Shown: positions 12,950 through 24,082, counted from the first letter of the stretch. The stretch: 64,000 bases of DNA from Oscheius dolichura (GCA_932521035.1 OW051495.1:10230001-10294000), one strand, 5' to 3'. Notes: generated by a model not told the origin, from the sequence alone. Numbers and translations: made by a program.

Positions 12950-14538
12950 TTATCGGGCTTCCATTATTATTCCGTTTTCTTCCCGTAGTTTTGTCCAGTT
13001 TTTAGGGAAGAAATCTTCTTGGTTCATCTCGTTTTGAACCTAAAACTCCGCGCATTTTGTACAGGAAAAAAAATCGAAACCTTGTCGGTAGTTGATGTAA
13101 TGTCTCTGTAGTAAACAGTCGAATTCTTTGATGTGTATCCTATAAAGAATCCAAAAGTGGAGGATGGAGCTGGAAACCCTCTTCATTCAGTGTCTTCCCC
13201 GTAAATACCTGTCAACAGCACCACATCACAATAATTTTGAGCCAGTGCAAGATCCTGCTCCGGGTTGGAGTGCTCCGTAATGTAGACATTTGGAATACCT
13301 GAAAAGAATGGATAATGGCAAGGTTGGAGACTCGCCTGTGAAGGTCTGCCTCTTCCAAACCCGGTCTTCTCCCAATATGAGAGCTCCTACATTTGGTCTG
13401 TCGTCTAAAAGCTGGAATGAACTAAACAAAATAACGAAGCCTCACATTTTAGGAGCAGATATCTCATAGCGTTTACCGAAAAGTTACTCTCCGAGGGGGC
13501 ATGGTATTTATCTGTCACATAGTCCGATCTCCGGGTATGGACGCAGATTCTGAAAGCAGAAGAATACCAAAAATTTTACGGAGGGTATTAGAAAACTCTA
13601 GATCTTCTTTTTGAGGGAATACAGTAACCATAGGTAGGAAAAACTCACAGAAACCGGTTCCTATAAGCCATAGGCAGGTTGGTTGTAGCTCTTCTTTGAA
13701 TCCTTTCGCTAGGTGCCAGCCATTCTCTGACTTTGCTTCTCAAATGATCAAAAAATTTGAAACTCTACAAAATGTACACAGAAAGCCTGCATATTTTCTC
13801 CACTAGATACCTGAAAGTAGCCTCCTTGTAGCTGTAGATAGCTCTGGGGGTAGCCTCGAAGTTCCTCTGGGTCGTGGTAATGACAACAGCCGCCTTTTGC
13901 AAATGGTACTGGAGTTTCTATTACCTATAAGGCTCTTCACCTCGTCTATCACAGGAATACTTACATCCACAGTAAGAAAATCCAGCTGGTCATACAGTCG
14001 AGGGAACTGCTGCTTCAGTGACCATATCTTCGGATGGATCTTCCCATTCTCCACCTTGATATACGGATTTCTCTTCAATTGGTCGGCTATTCCAATCAGG
14101 GCAAGTAAACCAAAGAAGTTATTTCCTATACAAACAAAAAAAAATTAAAGAATAGCCCAATTACCTAGCCGTCCTGGCATATTATAAGCGTAACTTGAAG
14201 TCACATAGCCATTTTCAAGTAATTCTTTCTTTGAGGTATACAGGATGTTTCTGAAACGAAAAAGAGTCAAATAACCGTAGAAAAAGCCTACTCTTTCCTT
14301 GGAATTAGTGTAATTGGTTTGCTATAACTTGAATTTAAAATAATATAGAGGCATATTACTGTAACACCTGGAATAGAGGCATTTATCGAAACAATACTTG
14401 GATTGAAACGGGGGCCGGGCTTAAATGGAGCCAAAACGCCGCTGCTTTTCAATATTGGGCTTTCGGCTGACCAAAAGAATAGAGCTTACCTACGCACCAG
14501 AGTATTTGTAGCCCTGATCGTGAAATAAAGAGATTCAT
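12950..14538 (-). CDS. GT11-type alpha-1,2-fucosyltransferase-like protein (copy B)
   Basis: Multi-exon gene. Exon 1 (14490-14538) starts MNLFISRSGLQILWC and splices to VTVICLYIILNSSYS, giving a type II signal anchor. Then come PGRLGNNFFGLLALIGIAD (the GT11 G-x-L-G-N-x-x-F motif), NPYIKVENG, a fragment QFPRLYDQLDFLTVD, an exon near 13440-13560 carrying the HTRRSDYVTD motif, and the C-terminal exon with QNEMNQEDFFPKNWTKLREE ending in TAA at 12950. The exon order and the junctions I could check match copy A at 7851-9319. Expected role: Golgi fucosylation of glycans. The sequence is clearly diverged from copy A but no break was seen. Internal exon limits are approximate. Confidence 0.78.
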
Positions 14539-14567
14539 CCACAGGGAAGTTCCAGCCGAAACAATTT

Positions 14568-14915
14568 TTAGCGGCAGCTTCCCCTTTCGCACTGATAATC
14601 AGTTTGCCAGTTTACCGGCCGCGGTGACCTATCGGCGGTCATTCGTGATTTGAAAGGCTTGAGAAAGCGCCTTTCGGGAAGGTGATAGCCCTTATAAGAG
14701 GGCTGGCGAACAAAGAGAAAAGGAGGCATACTTCTCTTCCGTTTTCTTCTCACCCAGGAAGGAATCCAAGTCCTTGGAACAGTAACCTTCGAATACTGTT
14801 TTGTAGCAAACTTCGGTTGTCGGATGCTTCATCTGGAGTGACGTCGATGAGAAAAGAAGTTGTGACGCAACAAGCCAAGTTGAACGCTTTAACCAGTTCG
14901 AAGCTACCATCATAA
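14568..14915 (-). CDS. possible small secreted protein, unrecognised
   Basis: A frame starting MMVASNWLKRSTWLVASQLL at about 14913 has a plausible signal peptide, followed by a short Cys-containing segment (CYKTVFEGYCSKDLDSFLG). Two or three splice choices follow and none is clearly better, so the end is unknown. It lies just upstream of copy B of the GT11-like genes on the same strand. I do not recognise it. It could also be a lost exon of a neighbouring gene or a chance frame. Confidence 0.3.
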
Positions 14916-15144
14916 TTCGGATAAAACTGGTGAAAAGTCTAGTAAGGAAGCCCAGAAGTAAACGTCTTCAGCCGGGCCCGCCAATCCCGACCTTCAAGAG
15001 AACAAGCCGCATCGCTTCCCTATCAGATAAAATCCCGAACAAAAGCACAAATCTCCCCTACTTTTATTCTTGATAAAAAGCAAGAAAAAGGAAAGTGGGA
15101 GTTGGAACCTGAGGAGTCTCGAGGCTACTTGACCAGTGTGTGAT

Positions 15145-17226
15145 TTATTGGGGGATGTAGTACTTTGCACAGACGCCTCCTTTGATTTCGTCTCCATTTC
15201 CACTGCGTGTCATAGTGCAATAAATATCATTCCATTTTCCACGTGGACGATCGTGAACTCCTCCGGTATAAATTTGCAAACAATGTTCATTTTGATTTCT
15301 ATAAAAGTTCCAATTATAACGCCTGTATATTATGGTATAAAACATACACATTGTTCGGTTCATTCGGGGTCCAATTGCCGATCCAATTGCCCACAACTTT
15401 ATCGTCAATTGCCCAATAGAATTCTCCGCCGCTTTCTTTCCTTCGAGCTCCCAGCCACATAGCTCCGCCGGATGCCGGTCTGGCTGTGTTCATCAGATCG
15501 ATTATCAACTCTTGCTCATCAACACTCTCCATCGGTGCCAACACGGCTCCATGAGTAGCGCAGAAAGTCATAGCTTGATCGTAGGTTTTGTATTCCAATT
15601 CTGTTGTAAATGCCTTAGCACACATGACCCTGCCGTTGTCCCTGGTAACTGACTGCCAGCCATCGTCACACTTCATAAACTTATTATCATCAGCTGTTAT
15701 TCCAACTCCACAGACTGAAAACAACCGCTATTTAATGAGATAAATTGTAAAAGTAATACCTGGATGGGCTCGGAAATATTTGGGCACGTCATACATCATG
15801 CCGTCGCCTTGTCTTTTCCGTTTAGGGAGCACCACGGCTCGTAGATTCGGTGTGCCATCTGTATCTTTCGAATTCGGCCTACCCATGGCCCACATCAATC
15901 CAAACAATTCCATTTCCTTCTGGTCAACGTTGACAACTTTCCAGCCTGCTTTCGCTTCGCCACTAAAACCTTTATCCTTTTCGCCGGTTGTCAAGACATA
16001 GTTGTTTTCAAATATCGTCCCAGCCAGTGCATTGTCGATGCCATCGCGACGAGGCACACTCACGGGGGTTACAACACGATCATCCGGAGACAGCCACTGA
16101 AAATGACAATTAGTTAATCGAGAAAGCAAAGCTAACAATATTTGTTAGACATTGTTTATATTAACATCACCTGGCAATATTGATGGAGCTGGCCGGCCTT
16201 GTCTTTCAAATGAACCGAGGGGGACATCATATAACAGGTGCCTCCGTCGAAATAGGCCGGCAACTTGAACTGTTCCTTATAGATTGTACACTCCTTTTCA
16301 TAGACACCGTATGTTTTCATTCCATAGTATAGGCAACTGTAGCTGCCTGGCTCAGAGCCGTCCGACTCGACCAGTGTTCCCGGCAGCGGGGAATCCAATC
16401 CCCTGACCAAGACGCCCAGGTATTTTTTCCCTTCGTGGGTAAGCCACAACTGACGAGCATTGAAGCCGAGTGTACGGGGATTCGCGGCTGAAATACTTCG
16501 ATAAAAACAATTTTAGTCGCCCCCGTTCCTTACAATTGATAATATGTGCCATCAAGGCGTCTAGATTTCCACTAGGAAGGGATCCTCCGCGCTTGGCGCA
16601 GTCATTTTCAGCATCAGCGAAATTCAACGGGGTTTCCTTGTATTCGATACACAATTCACCGACTGGGAATTGGCCAGCGGGGCAGAGATACAAGATTTCT
16701 GAAAATAATACTGTGCACGCTTTTGAAATTGGACGAATATGCGGTTATTAGGCGGCTCCGCCGAGCTGGATCTGGCCTTTTTTCCAATTTGAAATTTTCC
16801 TGGTTGATTCTACAAGAGCCGCCTAACAACCAAACAAATAAAGAAAACTAAAAGAATGTGTCACTCACCGTAAGTGCAAACGATAGTATCACCGTTCCTT
16901 TCAGCTTTGATCCAATCAGCGGGATAATGGTATTGGCAAAGGCTTTGCAAATCTTCTTGGGCAGTACTGCGGTCGTTGAAGGTGAGCTCACAATAGTAGG
17001 CCTCATTTCCATCCTTCACTTTATTGGCAGTGAAGCCTCCCGGTTTGGCAGCATAAGGATGATTCACACAGAGCCATTTGGCCGTTTCCAAAGAGTTCGT
17101 ATTCATATTCCAGTTCGCAGCATGACTGTCTTTCACGATCTGAAGTTGTTGGGATGAAAGTCGCAGTATACAGAAGTTAGCTACCGAAGAAAAAAGAAAG
17201 GCAGCAAAAAGCGAGAAGACAACCAT
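15145..17226 (-). CDS. secreted C-type lectin with two CTLDs
   Basis: Exon 1 (16869-17226) starts MVVFSLFAAFLFSSVANFC, a signal peptide, and encodes a roughly 100-residue N-terminal region with several cysteines that I do not recognise. Exon 2 begins the first CTLD (LYLCPAGQFPVGELCIEYKE ... NDCAKRGGSLPS). The next exons continue it with spaced cysteines to about 16156. The second CTLD (15145-15724) is canonical: CDDGWQSV, WLGARRK, NWTPNEPNN, then GKWNDIYC and VCAKYYIPQ at the end. EPN and WND are the two Ca2+-ligand motifs of mannose-type lectins, so CTLD2 can be expected to bind sugar with calcium. CTLD1 lacks an obvious EPN/WND pair. Introns are short with good consensus. Secreted nematode lectins of this kind are often tied to gut or cuticle defence; that role is inference. 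Confidence 0.85.
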
Positions 17227-18378
17227 CTTGAGAAAGATGTGTTGAGCGAATGAAAGAGTGGATATTGCGTTCAGACAGATGAAAATTTATCCCGTCGAAT
17301 CATGTAATTTCTTGCAAACCTTTTCTTTTTTATGGGCATCAAACCTTTTATGACATATCAGATCCACTGTAACTGGCCGACATACTTTACAGATCAAAGG
17401 AATGACTATACCCCGAGCAAAAAGTTTTGGTACACCTGAATCTCAACGATAGCAAGGTCCAGCGAGCTGAGACAAATACAGTAACTGTACAATTAGTCAA
17501 GGGATAAAACAACGTTGAGATAATGGAAAAATACGAAACATGTGAATTTTTATTTGAGAAAATCGAAAACACCCGCGCAAAAAGTTTTGGTACAGCTGGC
17601 TTTTGAGGCCAAATGATTATTTTTACCCCGTTTCTTTTGGGGTTTCTTGTGTTCCCATCCCCTACGCGATCTTCTACTACTATTACAATTGTAAAATAAA
17701 CCATCCAGACCGGGATTTTCATCTTACAAGGACACTTCGCCAAGAGGCTTGTCTTCATGATATGACCAGAAGTTGACATTTTTCGAGCCTAAAAGTGTAC
17801 GTTCAAAAGATTATTTAGTGGTGCGAAGCAATGTAAACCAGATCGACTTGATTAAAAGATCGCAGTGGGTATCTGTCTCCTCGACGTTTTTTTCGGACTA
17901 ATTCGATTAATAGCTCCCCACATTGTCATAAACCTGACCAGCCCGGGGTTTTGTGCATTTGCTTAAGCCTAATACTGGATAGCTTTGTCTGACAGAGCGA
18001 GGGGGATTCACCAGGAGAAAAAGGCGGCGAGGGTAAGGGACTCCACGGAATTGCGGGGCACAGGTCTCCGAAGGGGGCGTCACAGCTAGTTTCGTTTGTG
18101 AAAACTCCGAATTTGGTACCAAACGATTCCTCTCGACAATTTGAATCCAGCGGTTCCAATTTCGGCCGGAAAACTACACCGACAAGAAATTGTACAACGA
18201 CTCTAGTAAAACAAATGGCGGCGGGGGTATACATGATAATCTCAGTGTTAGACATAAAACACAGCACCCTTCCTCAGTTTTCCGTTCGAAAGAAAATCAA
18301 AAGGAAATATAATCGCCGTTTGACGACAATGGGGTCATCTGGCCGTGAAACTATCAACCCGCAGACGAACGACAGACA
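17227..18378. other. intergenic region with a short direct repeat
   Basis: No gene is supported. The string GCAAAAAGTTTTGGTACA occurs twice in the same orientation, near 17417 and 17578, about 160 bp apart. The open frames here look like chance. Confidence 0.4.
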
Positions 18379-19626
18379 ATGCAGCGCAAGCTCTATATCC
18401 TCTACTCCCTTCTTCACTTCGACTATGTATTTGGATGCATACCAACGGAATCACGTAGGCTCCTCTTCGTTTATTCTTCTTTACAGCTCTCCTCCAGCTG
18501 ATGATAGGCCTGACATCCAGGGGGTGTTCCCCATAGTTACTGCGTCTACGCCAAGCACCACCACAACTTCCACCACATCCACTACTAGCACCACTACGAC
18601 TACCACTACCACTACTTCGACGACGATTCAATGCAAGCATTTTCACTTTCTTCCCCTAACAACTTTCTTCATCCCATGTAAGAGCAAATTCCAGATTCCT
18701 GTCCAGCTGATTGGACCATCTTCACCGTTCCAACAGGAGAAACCTATTGCTATTTTTATAGCACAATATCAAGAAATTACGCCAACTCGCTGATAGACTG
18801 CAACGATAGATTCGCAGGAGCGACTCTTGCCTCTGTCCACAGTACCGTAGAAAATGAATTTATTTATAACAGTAAGAAATTGTAACAAACGGCAAATCGT
18901 CAATAACAATTTAAGCGATGATTCTTCCAGTTCGTGGAACCGCAGTAGGTAGTATTTATTACGATAATACCCGGATTGGAGGGATGAGCCCTAGTACGTG
19001 CACAGGTGGAACACCAGGAGTCTACTTCAATCCTGGACCATTCACATACGAGGACGGATCACCGGTAACATTTTAAGGCCAGGTTAAACGGAGCTCGAGC
19101 GGATTCTGGACAGAGGGAAACTTTTTTTTTCCCTTTGTTCATGTAATGGTCGGAGGATGAGGGAAAAATACGTAATAGCGGGCCGCTGTGCTATCAGGAC
19201 ACTGTCCACAAAAAAAGGCAAAAGACTTCATGCAGATGGATAAGGGCTAGGGAAAGAAAAGGCATATCGACGAGGAGCCACTAGGTAGAGTATCCGGAGC
19301 GCAAAATCCATTATTCGCCCATCTCTGCTGGAGACTTGAGAATTTATCAAAATTTCAAACAGAATTTCAGTTCTCCTATACTAAATGGTGTCCTGGCCCT
19401 TCTAGTTTTACCGGGTACTACTATCCGGATGCAGAGCCAAATTGTTACAACGGATTAGAATACTGTGTACAGGTACTCGTCGCGGATTGTGGCATAAATA
19501 ATAGAGATACTTTAGATTCTTAGTCCAAATGATTATTATCCCACATGCCCCACCTTCTGGGATAATATCGGTTGCTTTTATAACACCCGATATGTGTGTA
19601 AAGCTCCGGCGCTTCCTATTGGATAA
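18379..19626 (+). CDS. stalked secreted C-type lectin, tandem copy 1
   Basis: The start at 18379 gives a signal peptide (MQRKLYILYSLLHFDYVFG), followed by CIPTES, a short intron, then DDRPDIQGVFP and a Thr/Ser-rich stalk that should be O-glycosylated. The CTLD exons read FTVPTGETYCYFYS, LASVHSTVENEFIYN, VRGTAVGSIYYDNTRIGGMS, KWCPGPSS, DAEPNCYNGLEYCVQ and FWDNIGCFYNTRYVCKAPA, ending in TAA. EPN and a WDN variant of the WND motif are kept. The fourth intron is about 300 bp, longer than in its paralogues. The donor after the stalk lacks GT where the other copies have it. A GC donor (AAT|GCAAGC) would restore the frame; otherwise the copy is damaged there. Paralogues lie at 24083 and 31661, with a remnant at 25585. 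Confidence 0.78.
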
Positions 19627-19664
19627 ATCGGCAGCAGTGGATTGTAAATGACATCAGGACTTGA

Positions 19665-19748
19665 ACCTAATGCTCCCGTCATAATGCGTATTAAGATCGC
19701 AGTGCATTTTTTTCCGCAATTGGTACATTGATCTCCTTAAGGTTTGGT
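19665..19748 (+). repeat. dispersed repeat R, copy 1 (partial)
   Basis: It shares CCTAATGCTCCCGTCATAAT, then GCATTTTTTTCCGCAATTGG and TACATTGATCTCCTTAAGG, with other copies near 20925, 21662, 22785 and 25265. It lies 40 bp after the stop of lectin copy 1, as the 25265 copy follows lectin copy 2 more loosely. The family is not recognised. Confidence 0.65.
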
Positions 19749-20045
19749 TAGGGACCGCAAAGCGAAAATTGGCTTTCAGCACAGCCGGGAAATTTTGATA
19801 CCATTCGATAGGTCTTTTTGTAACTTACAGTTTGGTTTTTAGAGTGAAGAAATTAAATCAGCCAGTCCCGAGAAATTTCCACATACAACCTCTTCTTGTT
19901 GTGTCATTAAACACAACAGACCGCTTTACCAAAGGGAGATCCTTTTATTTTACAAGACTTTTATATCTTGGGCCGTCTTCGACGGAGTTGTCATTTTTTA
20001 ATTAGCATTTAAGGTACTGACAGATTTTCTTGACAGAGTGATGAC

Positions 20046-20160
20046 TCTGGTCAAATCCATTTGCTTTTCCAATAGTTCTGCTTCTCTATCATTTGACCTG
20101 CCGATCCACACAGACAACAAGTTTCGCAGATAGGCAGACGGGCAGACAGCCTGTTATTGT
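20046..20160 (-). repeat. GACAGACAG-headed dispersed repeat, degenerate copy
   Basis: It resembles the better copies at 27060-27213 and 35838-35996: a pyrimidine-rich part with TTCTGCTTCTCT, then TTTGACC, CCGATCC, ACAGACAAC and a run of GGCAGACGGGCAGACAG. It is diverged and truncated. Confidence 0.5.
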
Positions 20161-20278
20161 GGTCCTTGTTGACCATGTTTAGAGTAATATTCGCTTTGTT
20201 ATGACACCATTTTATTGAGTTTTCTCTGCCTAAAATTAATAAAGAGTTCTTTATTACTAATTCAATCTTTTTAGTAAT

Positions 20279-20860
20279 TTAGGCACATACCAGACCAATT
20301 ACAATAGCCCCATTAAAGATAAATTGGTCTGTATCTCTATCACAGGTTACTTGGTCACTTTCTATAATGGTGCACTGAAAAATTGGATCAATGGTGAATA
20401 CTCTAAATCTATCGCATCCACTGAACACAAGCTCACACGTGTCAGAATAGCTAACTGTAGGGCTTGGACCAATCGGGGGCATAAAGCACATTCCGCCATT
20501 GCGAGGTGCTGTTGTACAACCGGGGTTGGTACAAGGAGCTGAATAGTTTAGTTGAAACAGTGGAAAAACATTAGATTACTCACTTTTTGTAGTTGTAGTG
20601 AGAAGAGTTTCTGTGGTTTCAGCTTCGGCACATGTGGATGTTTCAATTTTTGCAACAGTTTCTTCTACAGTTTTGGGCTCTGCGACAGTTGTAGTGGTGG
20701 CAAATGCGTAATCTAAAGCTGGAAATGAACCTTTTTTCGAACAACTCTTACCTTCAAAATCGGGATTGAAGGTAGGAATGCATGTGGTAGAGATTCGAAG
20801 TAGAGCAAATAGAAACGGTAGCGAGCGCATGGCGTGCGTTCGGTTGAGAAGCGCTGCCAT
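20279..20860 (-). CDS. secreted cysteine-rich protein with Thr-rich linker, C6/DUF281-like
   Basis: Three exons. Translation can start at 20860 (MAALLNRTHAMRS) or at 20830 (MRSLPFLFALLRISTTC). The second gives the better signal peptide. A 31-34 bp intron follows FNPDFE. The middle exon is a Thr/Glu-rich linker (ATTTTVAEPKTVEETVAKIE), and the last exon has a spaced cysteine domain: CTNPGC, GGMCFMPP, SYSDTCELVFSGCD, FQCTIIE, VTCDRD and a final GLVCA before the stop. The layout (signal, Thr-rich linker, one Cys domain) matches nematode C6-type or DUF281-type secreted proteins, whose function is unknown. It lies among lectin genes, as the C6 genes at 38.9-44.8 kb do. The family assignment is tentative. 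Confidence 0.65.
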
Positions 20861-20924
20861 TAAAATAGGCTGGACAAAACCGGAAGATTGGAAAAAAAGA
20901 AAACGATACCTCGAAACTTGAAGC

Positions 20925-21005
20925 TAATGCTCCGCTCCTAATGCGCTACACGTTGCGGAGCATTTTTTTCTTTGCAATTGATATATTGGTCTTCGGGGGG
21001 CATTC
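20925..21005 (+). repeat. dispersed repeat R, copy 2 (diverged)
   Basis: It contains AATGCTCCGCTCCTAATGCG, GGAGCATTTTTTTCTTTGCA and TTGATATATTGGTCTTC, parallel to the other R copies, with more changes. It starts right after the secreted Cys-rich gene. Confidence 0.5.
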
Positions 21006-21545
21006 CGCAGTCACCCTGCGCTTGTTCTAGCGCCAATCTTACCTTGTATAATGACCGGCCTCGTTGGGGCATGTAGGAAATATACTATGCTTATCACTGA
21101 TAAATTAGCAGCTTAGACTTTTATGCACGCCATCTCTATAAATAAACCAAGAAAATTGCAAGCAAGAAGCCTTGAGTCACTACTACGATATGTACTAACA
21201 CATCCTCACAATAACTGAAACTGCTAGTGAATTTTTTAATTTTAGCGGCTTCAAAGAAAGGGGACAGTCTAGGAACGGAGGGAAAAGGAGAGAAATTTGA
21301 TAAGAAATCTGCTGATTTCTGACCTATCCACCATCCTCCTGCTTAATTGGTAATTGGTAATTGATAAATGGTAAAATTGCACTTGAGCAGGATTTCCTCC
21401 ACGCAAATATGCCTAGTCCTTCATGTGCTCCTGCGAAGAGCTTTTAAAGCTCTTCTGCAGCATATGACAAGCAGTTTAAGCGATAACGTCCATATTTCAA
21501 CTTGGTTTATTCGGTGTTCTTGTGAATATCTTTCCCTAATTTGTT
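21006..21545. other. gene-free sequence
   Basis: No gene or strong repeat is seen. A small AT-rich repeat, TTGGTAATTGGTAATTGATAA, lies near 21345-21365. Confidence 0.4.
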
Positions 21546-21552
21546 AAACCCT

Positions 21553-21697
21553 AATTTCAAAAGCAAGTACCATCTGACGTTGGCGTTTTTTACAAGAGGT
21601 CGTCGATGGAAACATGGTAGAAATCGGCATCGGTGGACTGTAAGTGACACCAAAACTTGAACCTAATGCTCCCGTCATAATGCGTATTAAGATCTCA
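21553..21697 (+). repeat. composite repeat: CAAAAGCAAGTACCATCT unit plus partial R
   Basis: The first part (TTTCAAAAGCAAGTACCATC ... TTGGCGTTTTTTACAAGAGG) recurs at about 25198-25265. It then runs directly into the CTAATGCTCCCGTCATAATG start of repeat R. The same order is present at 25198-25425, so the two units travel together. Confidence 0.65.
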
Positions 21698-22080
21698 CCA
21701 GCCGTTTCGACCCCCCTGCGGGGGGTCTTCGGCAGGACGCCCCCTTCGGACTGAAGGTTTCTCCACCCGTCCATTCCTTTCCGCTCTTTCCCCCTCTCCC
21801 CGCCTGGTCCCTTCCCCTTCTTCCTGAATGCTCCTCAAAAAGAGTTTGTCTCCTTCCCAATGTCGCGCTCCCTCCACGCTCCATCCGCTCTCTTTTGATC
21901 CTCACTCTCCCTGTTCCTCTATTCCTTGGAAAATAGGAAAGGCAAAAGAAGTTGGCCGAAGGAGGAACCGAACTGTCGACCTCTGGATTGGGGTCCCACC
22001 ACGAACGGGTCCCGCAGCGAAAAATTCTTCAGAAACATTTTGGAAGTTGAAAGGAATTCAAAGCAAAAAAAGCAAAAAGG

Positions 22081-22192
22081 TTTGACCGTGGCGGGGATCG
22101 AACCCGCGACCTCTCCGACCGCGCGCCCGCCCTCTTAGCCACTACACCACGAAATCTCGACATGTCAACGCACAGACAGACAAACGGACACC
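22081..22192 (-). repeat. tRNA-derived SINE-like element 1
   Basis: On the minus strand the body has a pol III A-box-like TGGTGTAGTGGCTAAG and a perfect B box, GGTTCGATCC, inside a GCGGG/CCCGC T-arm. The acceptor arms do not pair well and no clean anticodon arm forms, so it is not a functional tRNA gene. Upstream of the body on the minus strand lies a GTTTGTCTGTCTGTG head joined through a TCGACATGTCGA palindrome. The same head-plus-body layout occurs in element 2. Confidence 0.6.
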
Positions 22193-22640
22193 GTAGCGCT
22201 TTAAAAGTAGGGACTAGAACGTTCGCGTGCATTTTTATGGCTTGTATCCTCTTTATCAGATGGAGAAAAACACTTGTGGCGTCCTTGGATGCCTATTTGT
22301 TGCTTTCAATGCAAGCAAGAATCCGAATGAATTGCCTTTGAGGCGCTTTACTGGACATTTTTGACCGCTGCGAGCGCTCAACATTGCTTTAAATGTTAAT
22401 AAAATACATGAAAAAGCAACAACAAAAAATGCGTCATCAAAAAAATATTGTATGTAATTGATTTGGCAGCAAATAAAAAATTCCTAATATATCTACGCAA
22501 GAAAAGAAGCTCAAATAATTAATTGCAATTACGTACCACATTTTCATGTCGACGCCTATTTATATTAAACAAATATTCATTCCCGGGCTTGGGAACGCTT
22601 ATTTCGAAATATACATGACTGGCACATAAAATCAAAAGAC

Positions 22641-22766
22641 TTTGACACTGGCGGGGGTCGAACCTGCGACCCCCCTTCATATCGAAGGTAGGCGCCACAT
22701 CGCACTGCGCGATAAATTTTCGACAGGTCGAGGACAGACGGACAAACCGACAGAAATGCAGACAGC
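22641..22766 (-). repeat. tRNA-derived SINE-like element 2
   Basis: On the minus strand it has the B-box-like GGTTCGACCC in a T-arm, a short CCTTC/GAAGG stem at the anticodon position, and a head with GTTTGTCCGTCTGTCC joined at CGACCTGTCGA. Both elements end in the same motif, read on + as TTTGACNNTGGCGGGG. The body differs from element 1, which suggests different tRNA sources attached to one head. Not a functional tRNA gene. Confidence 0.6.
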
Positions 22767-22784
22767 ATAGTTTATTATTATAAT

Positions 22785-23372
22785 TAGTAGATTGCGAGCA
22801 TTTTTTTCCGCAATTGGTACATTGATCTCCTTAAAGGAACCCTCAGGGACCTGTGTGCCAGCGCACTGGTCCCGAAGCGACTGCGCTCAATCAGGCAAAT
22901 GCAAGCTTACAGAAAACGAGAAATTGGTTGAAACCTAGCTTGTTCAATGTAATTTTGTACGCTCTTTCGAACAGTGTTTCCCATTTTTTTAGGAAACCCC
23001 CAATTTCGCTGTTCCATTTTTCTCTGCTACAGTAACCCGCCTAGGTCCCTGAGGGTTCTTTTAAAGGAAAGTGTTCGCTGGCATATTTGTTGGTGTCAAT
23101 CGGTAGAGAAGACAGAGGCGGATAAGGCCGCGTTAAGAGGACTGTCCCCATGCATTTACTTCACCCTCTAGAGCCCTAAAAAACTTTAAGCCTTTTTCTG
23201 TTAGTCAAGGTTCTGTTGTCCCGATTATAGGATAATCCGGGAGTTCCTATGGGTTCTTTTAAGGTTTGGTGTTTAATATTATTGCTCACTCATAATATGA
23301 TGTAGTTGTTGTTCAACTTCAACGAAATACATGTAAAATATAATGTTGAATAAACGCGATCGTGTATGTGAC
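22785..23372 (+). repeat. dispersed repeat R, copy 4, split by a TTAA insertion
   Basis: The left part (22785-22834) ends TACATTGATCTCCTTAA. The right part resumes at TTAAGGTTTGGTGTTTAATA (23259) and runs to about 23372. The uninterrupted copy at 25265-25425 reads straight through this point (CTCCTTGAGGTTTGGTGTTC), so the intervening 430 bp is a later insertion at a TTAA site. Confidence 0.7.
22835..23258. mobile_element. TTAA-flanked MITE-like insertion in repeat R
   Basis: It is flanked by TTAA on both sides. The left terminus is AGGAACCCTCAGGGACCT. An inverted match, AGGTCCCTGAGGGTTCTT followed by TTAA, lies inside at 23043-23064, and a weaker one (GGAGTTCCTATGGGTTCTT) at the far right end. 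This looks like one element with a second, nested or internal, terminus. TTAA target sites are typical of piggyBac-type transposons. No transposase is present. Confidence 0.65.
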
Positions 23373-23414
23373 AGTTAAAGATTTATTCATCCTATCAACC
23401 GTGGAAACAATGAG

Positions 23415-23734
23415 TTAAAGGAACAGTCCTGCCGAAATTTTTGGACACGGTAGACACAGCGTCAAAAATGCGCGCACTTTGAATTTTTAGCATTTTTATT
23501 TTCGAGCACTTTTTACTTTTCTATAATTCACACATTTCCTTCATTTTTTTTCTTGACTGCAACGTGATCAGTGATGTATTATGAGTAAAAGCAGCATAAA
23601 AATGGAAAAAGAAAATGGTAAAAATACGAGAAAAAGTCAAAAGCTCAAACGACGCACCGAAATTCAAACGCATTTTTCGCGGGTGCTGTTCTCAAGTGTT
23701 CACAAATTCTTTTTCAACAGGACTGTTCCTTTAA
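23415..23734. mobile_element. TTAA MITE with 13-bp terminal inverted repeats
   Basis: Left TTAA plus AGGAACAGTCCTG, right CAGGACTGTTCCT plus TTAA: perfect 13-bp inverted ends with a duplicated TTAA target. The interior is AT-rich with partial inner symmetry (AAAAATGCG and TTTGAATTT occur in inverted positions) and has no coding capacity I accept. The AGGAAC start is shared with the neighbouring insertion at 22835, so both may depend on the same piggyBac-like transposase. Confidence 0.8.
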
Positions 23735-24082
23735 GATTTCTCCGATTAGAAAAAAAGTCTGGAATGGTAAGTCGGCCCCGCTATCAATTGAGCGAGCGTC
23801 GCACAATGATAGCGCGTCTGTCTTTAAAAGGAGAAATTCAACTGGCCCTCGAGAGAAATCAAAAGGGAATGCTTATCCAAAAACGATGGGTTTTACTCAC
23901 CAGAACGTCTGGGCGGGGTTAGACGTTATTGAATAGAAAAATTGTGTTTTTGGTCAATGAAAGACTAGAGTAGCAATAGCAGAAACATGGTTAAGATACT
24001 TTTTTCCGCTGGAAATGAAATCAAAAGGACAAATGAGGTCATCCGGCAGTCAAACTAGCAAGCCGCAGACGAACGACAGACA
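23735..24082. other. upstream region of lectin copy 2
   Basis: No separate gene is seen. The last 60 bp (AAACTAGCAAGCCGCAGACG) match the sequence just upstream of lectin copy 1, so the duplicated unit includes some promoter DNA. Confidence 0.4.

Larger units (their letters stand above)
19627..20278. other. repeat-bearing intergenic region
   Basis: No gene is seen. The region holds one copy of dispersed repeat R (about 19665-19748) and one degenerate copy of the GACAGACAG-headed repeat (about 20046-20160); both are listed separately. Confidence 0.5.

Noticed and set aside
22081-22156. Functional tRNA gene
   Set aside because: B box and T-arm are good, but the acceptor arms do not pair and no proper anticodon arm forms; the flanking head repeat marks it as SINE-like.
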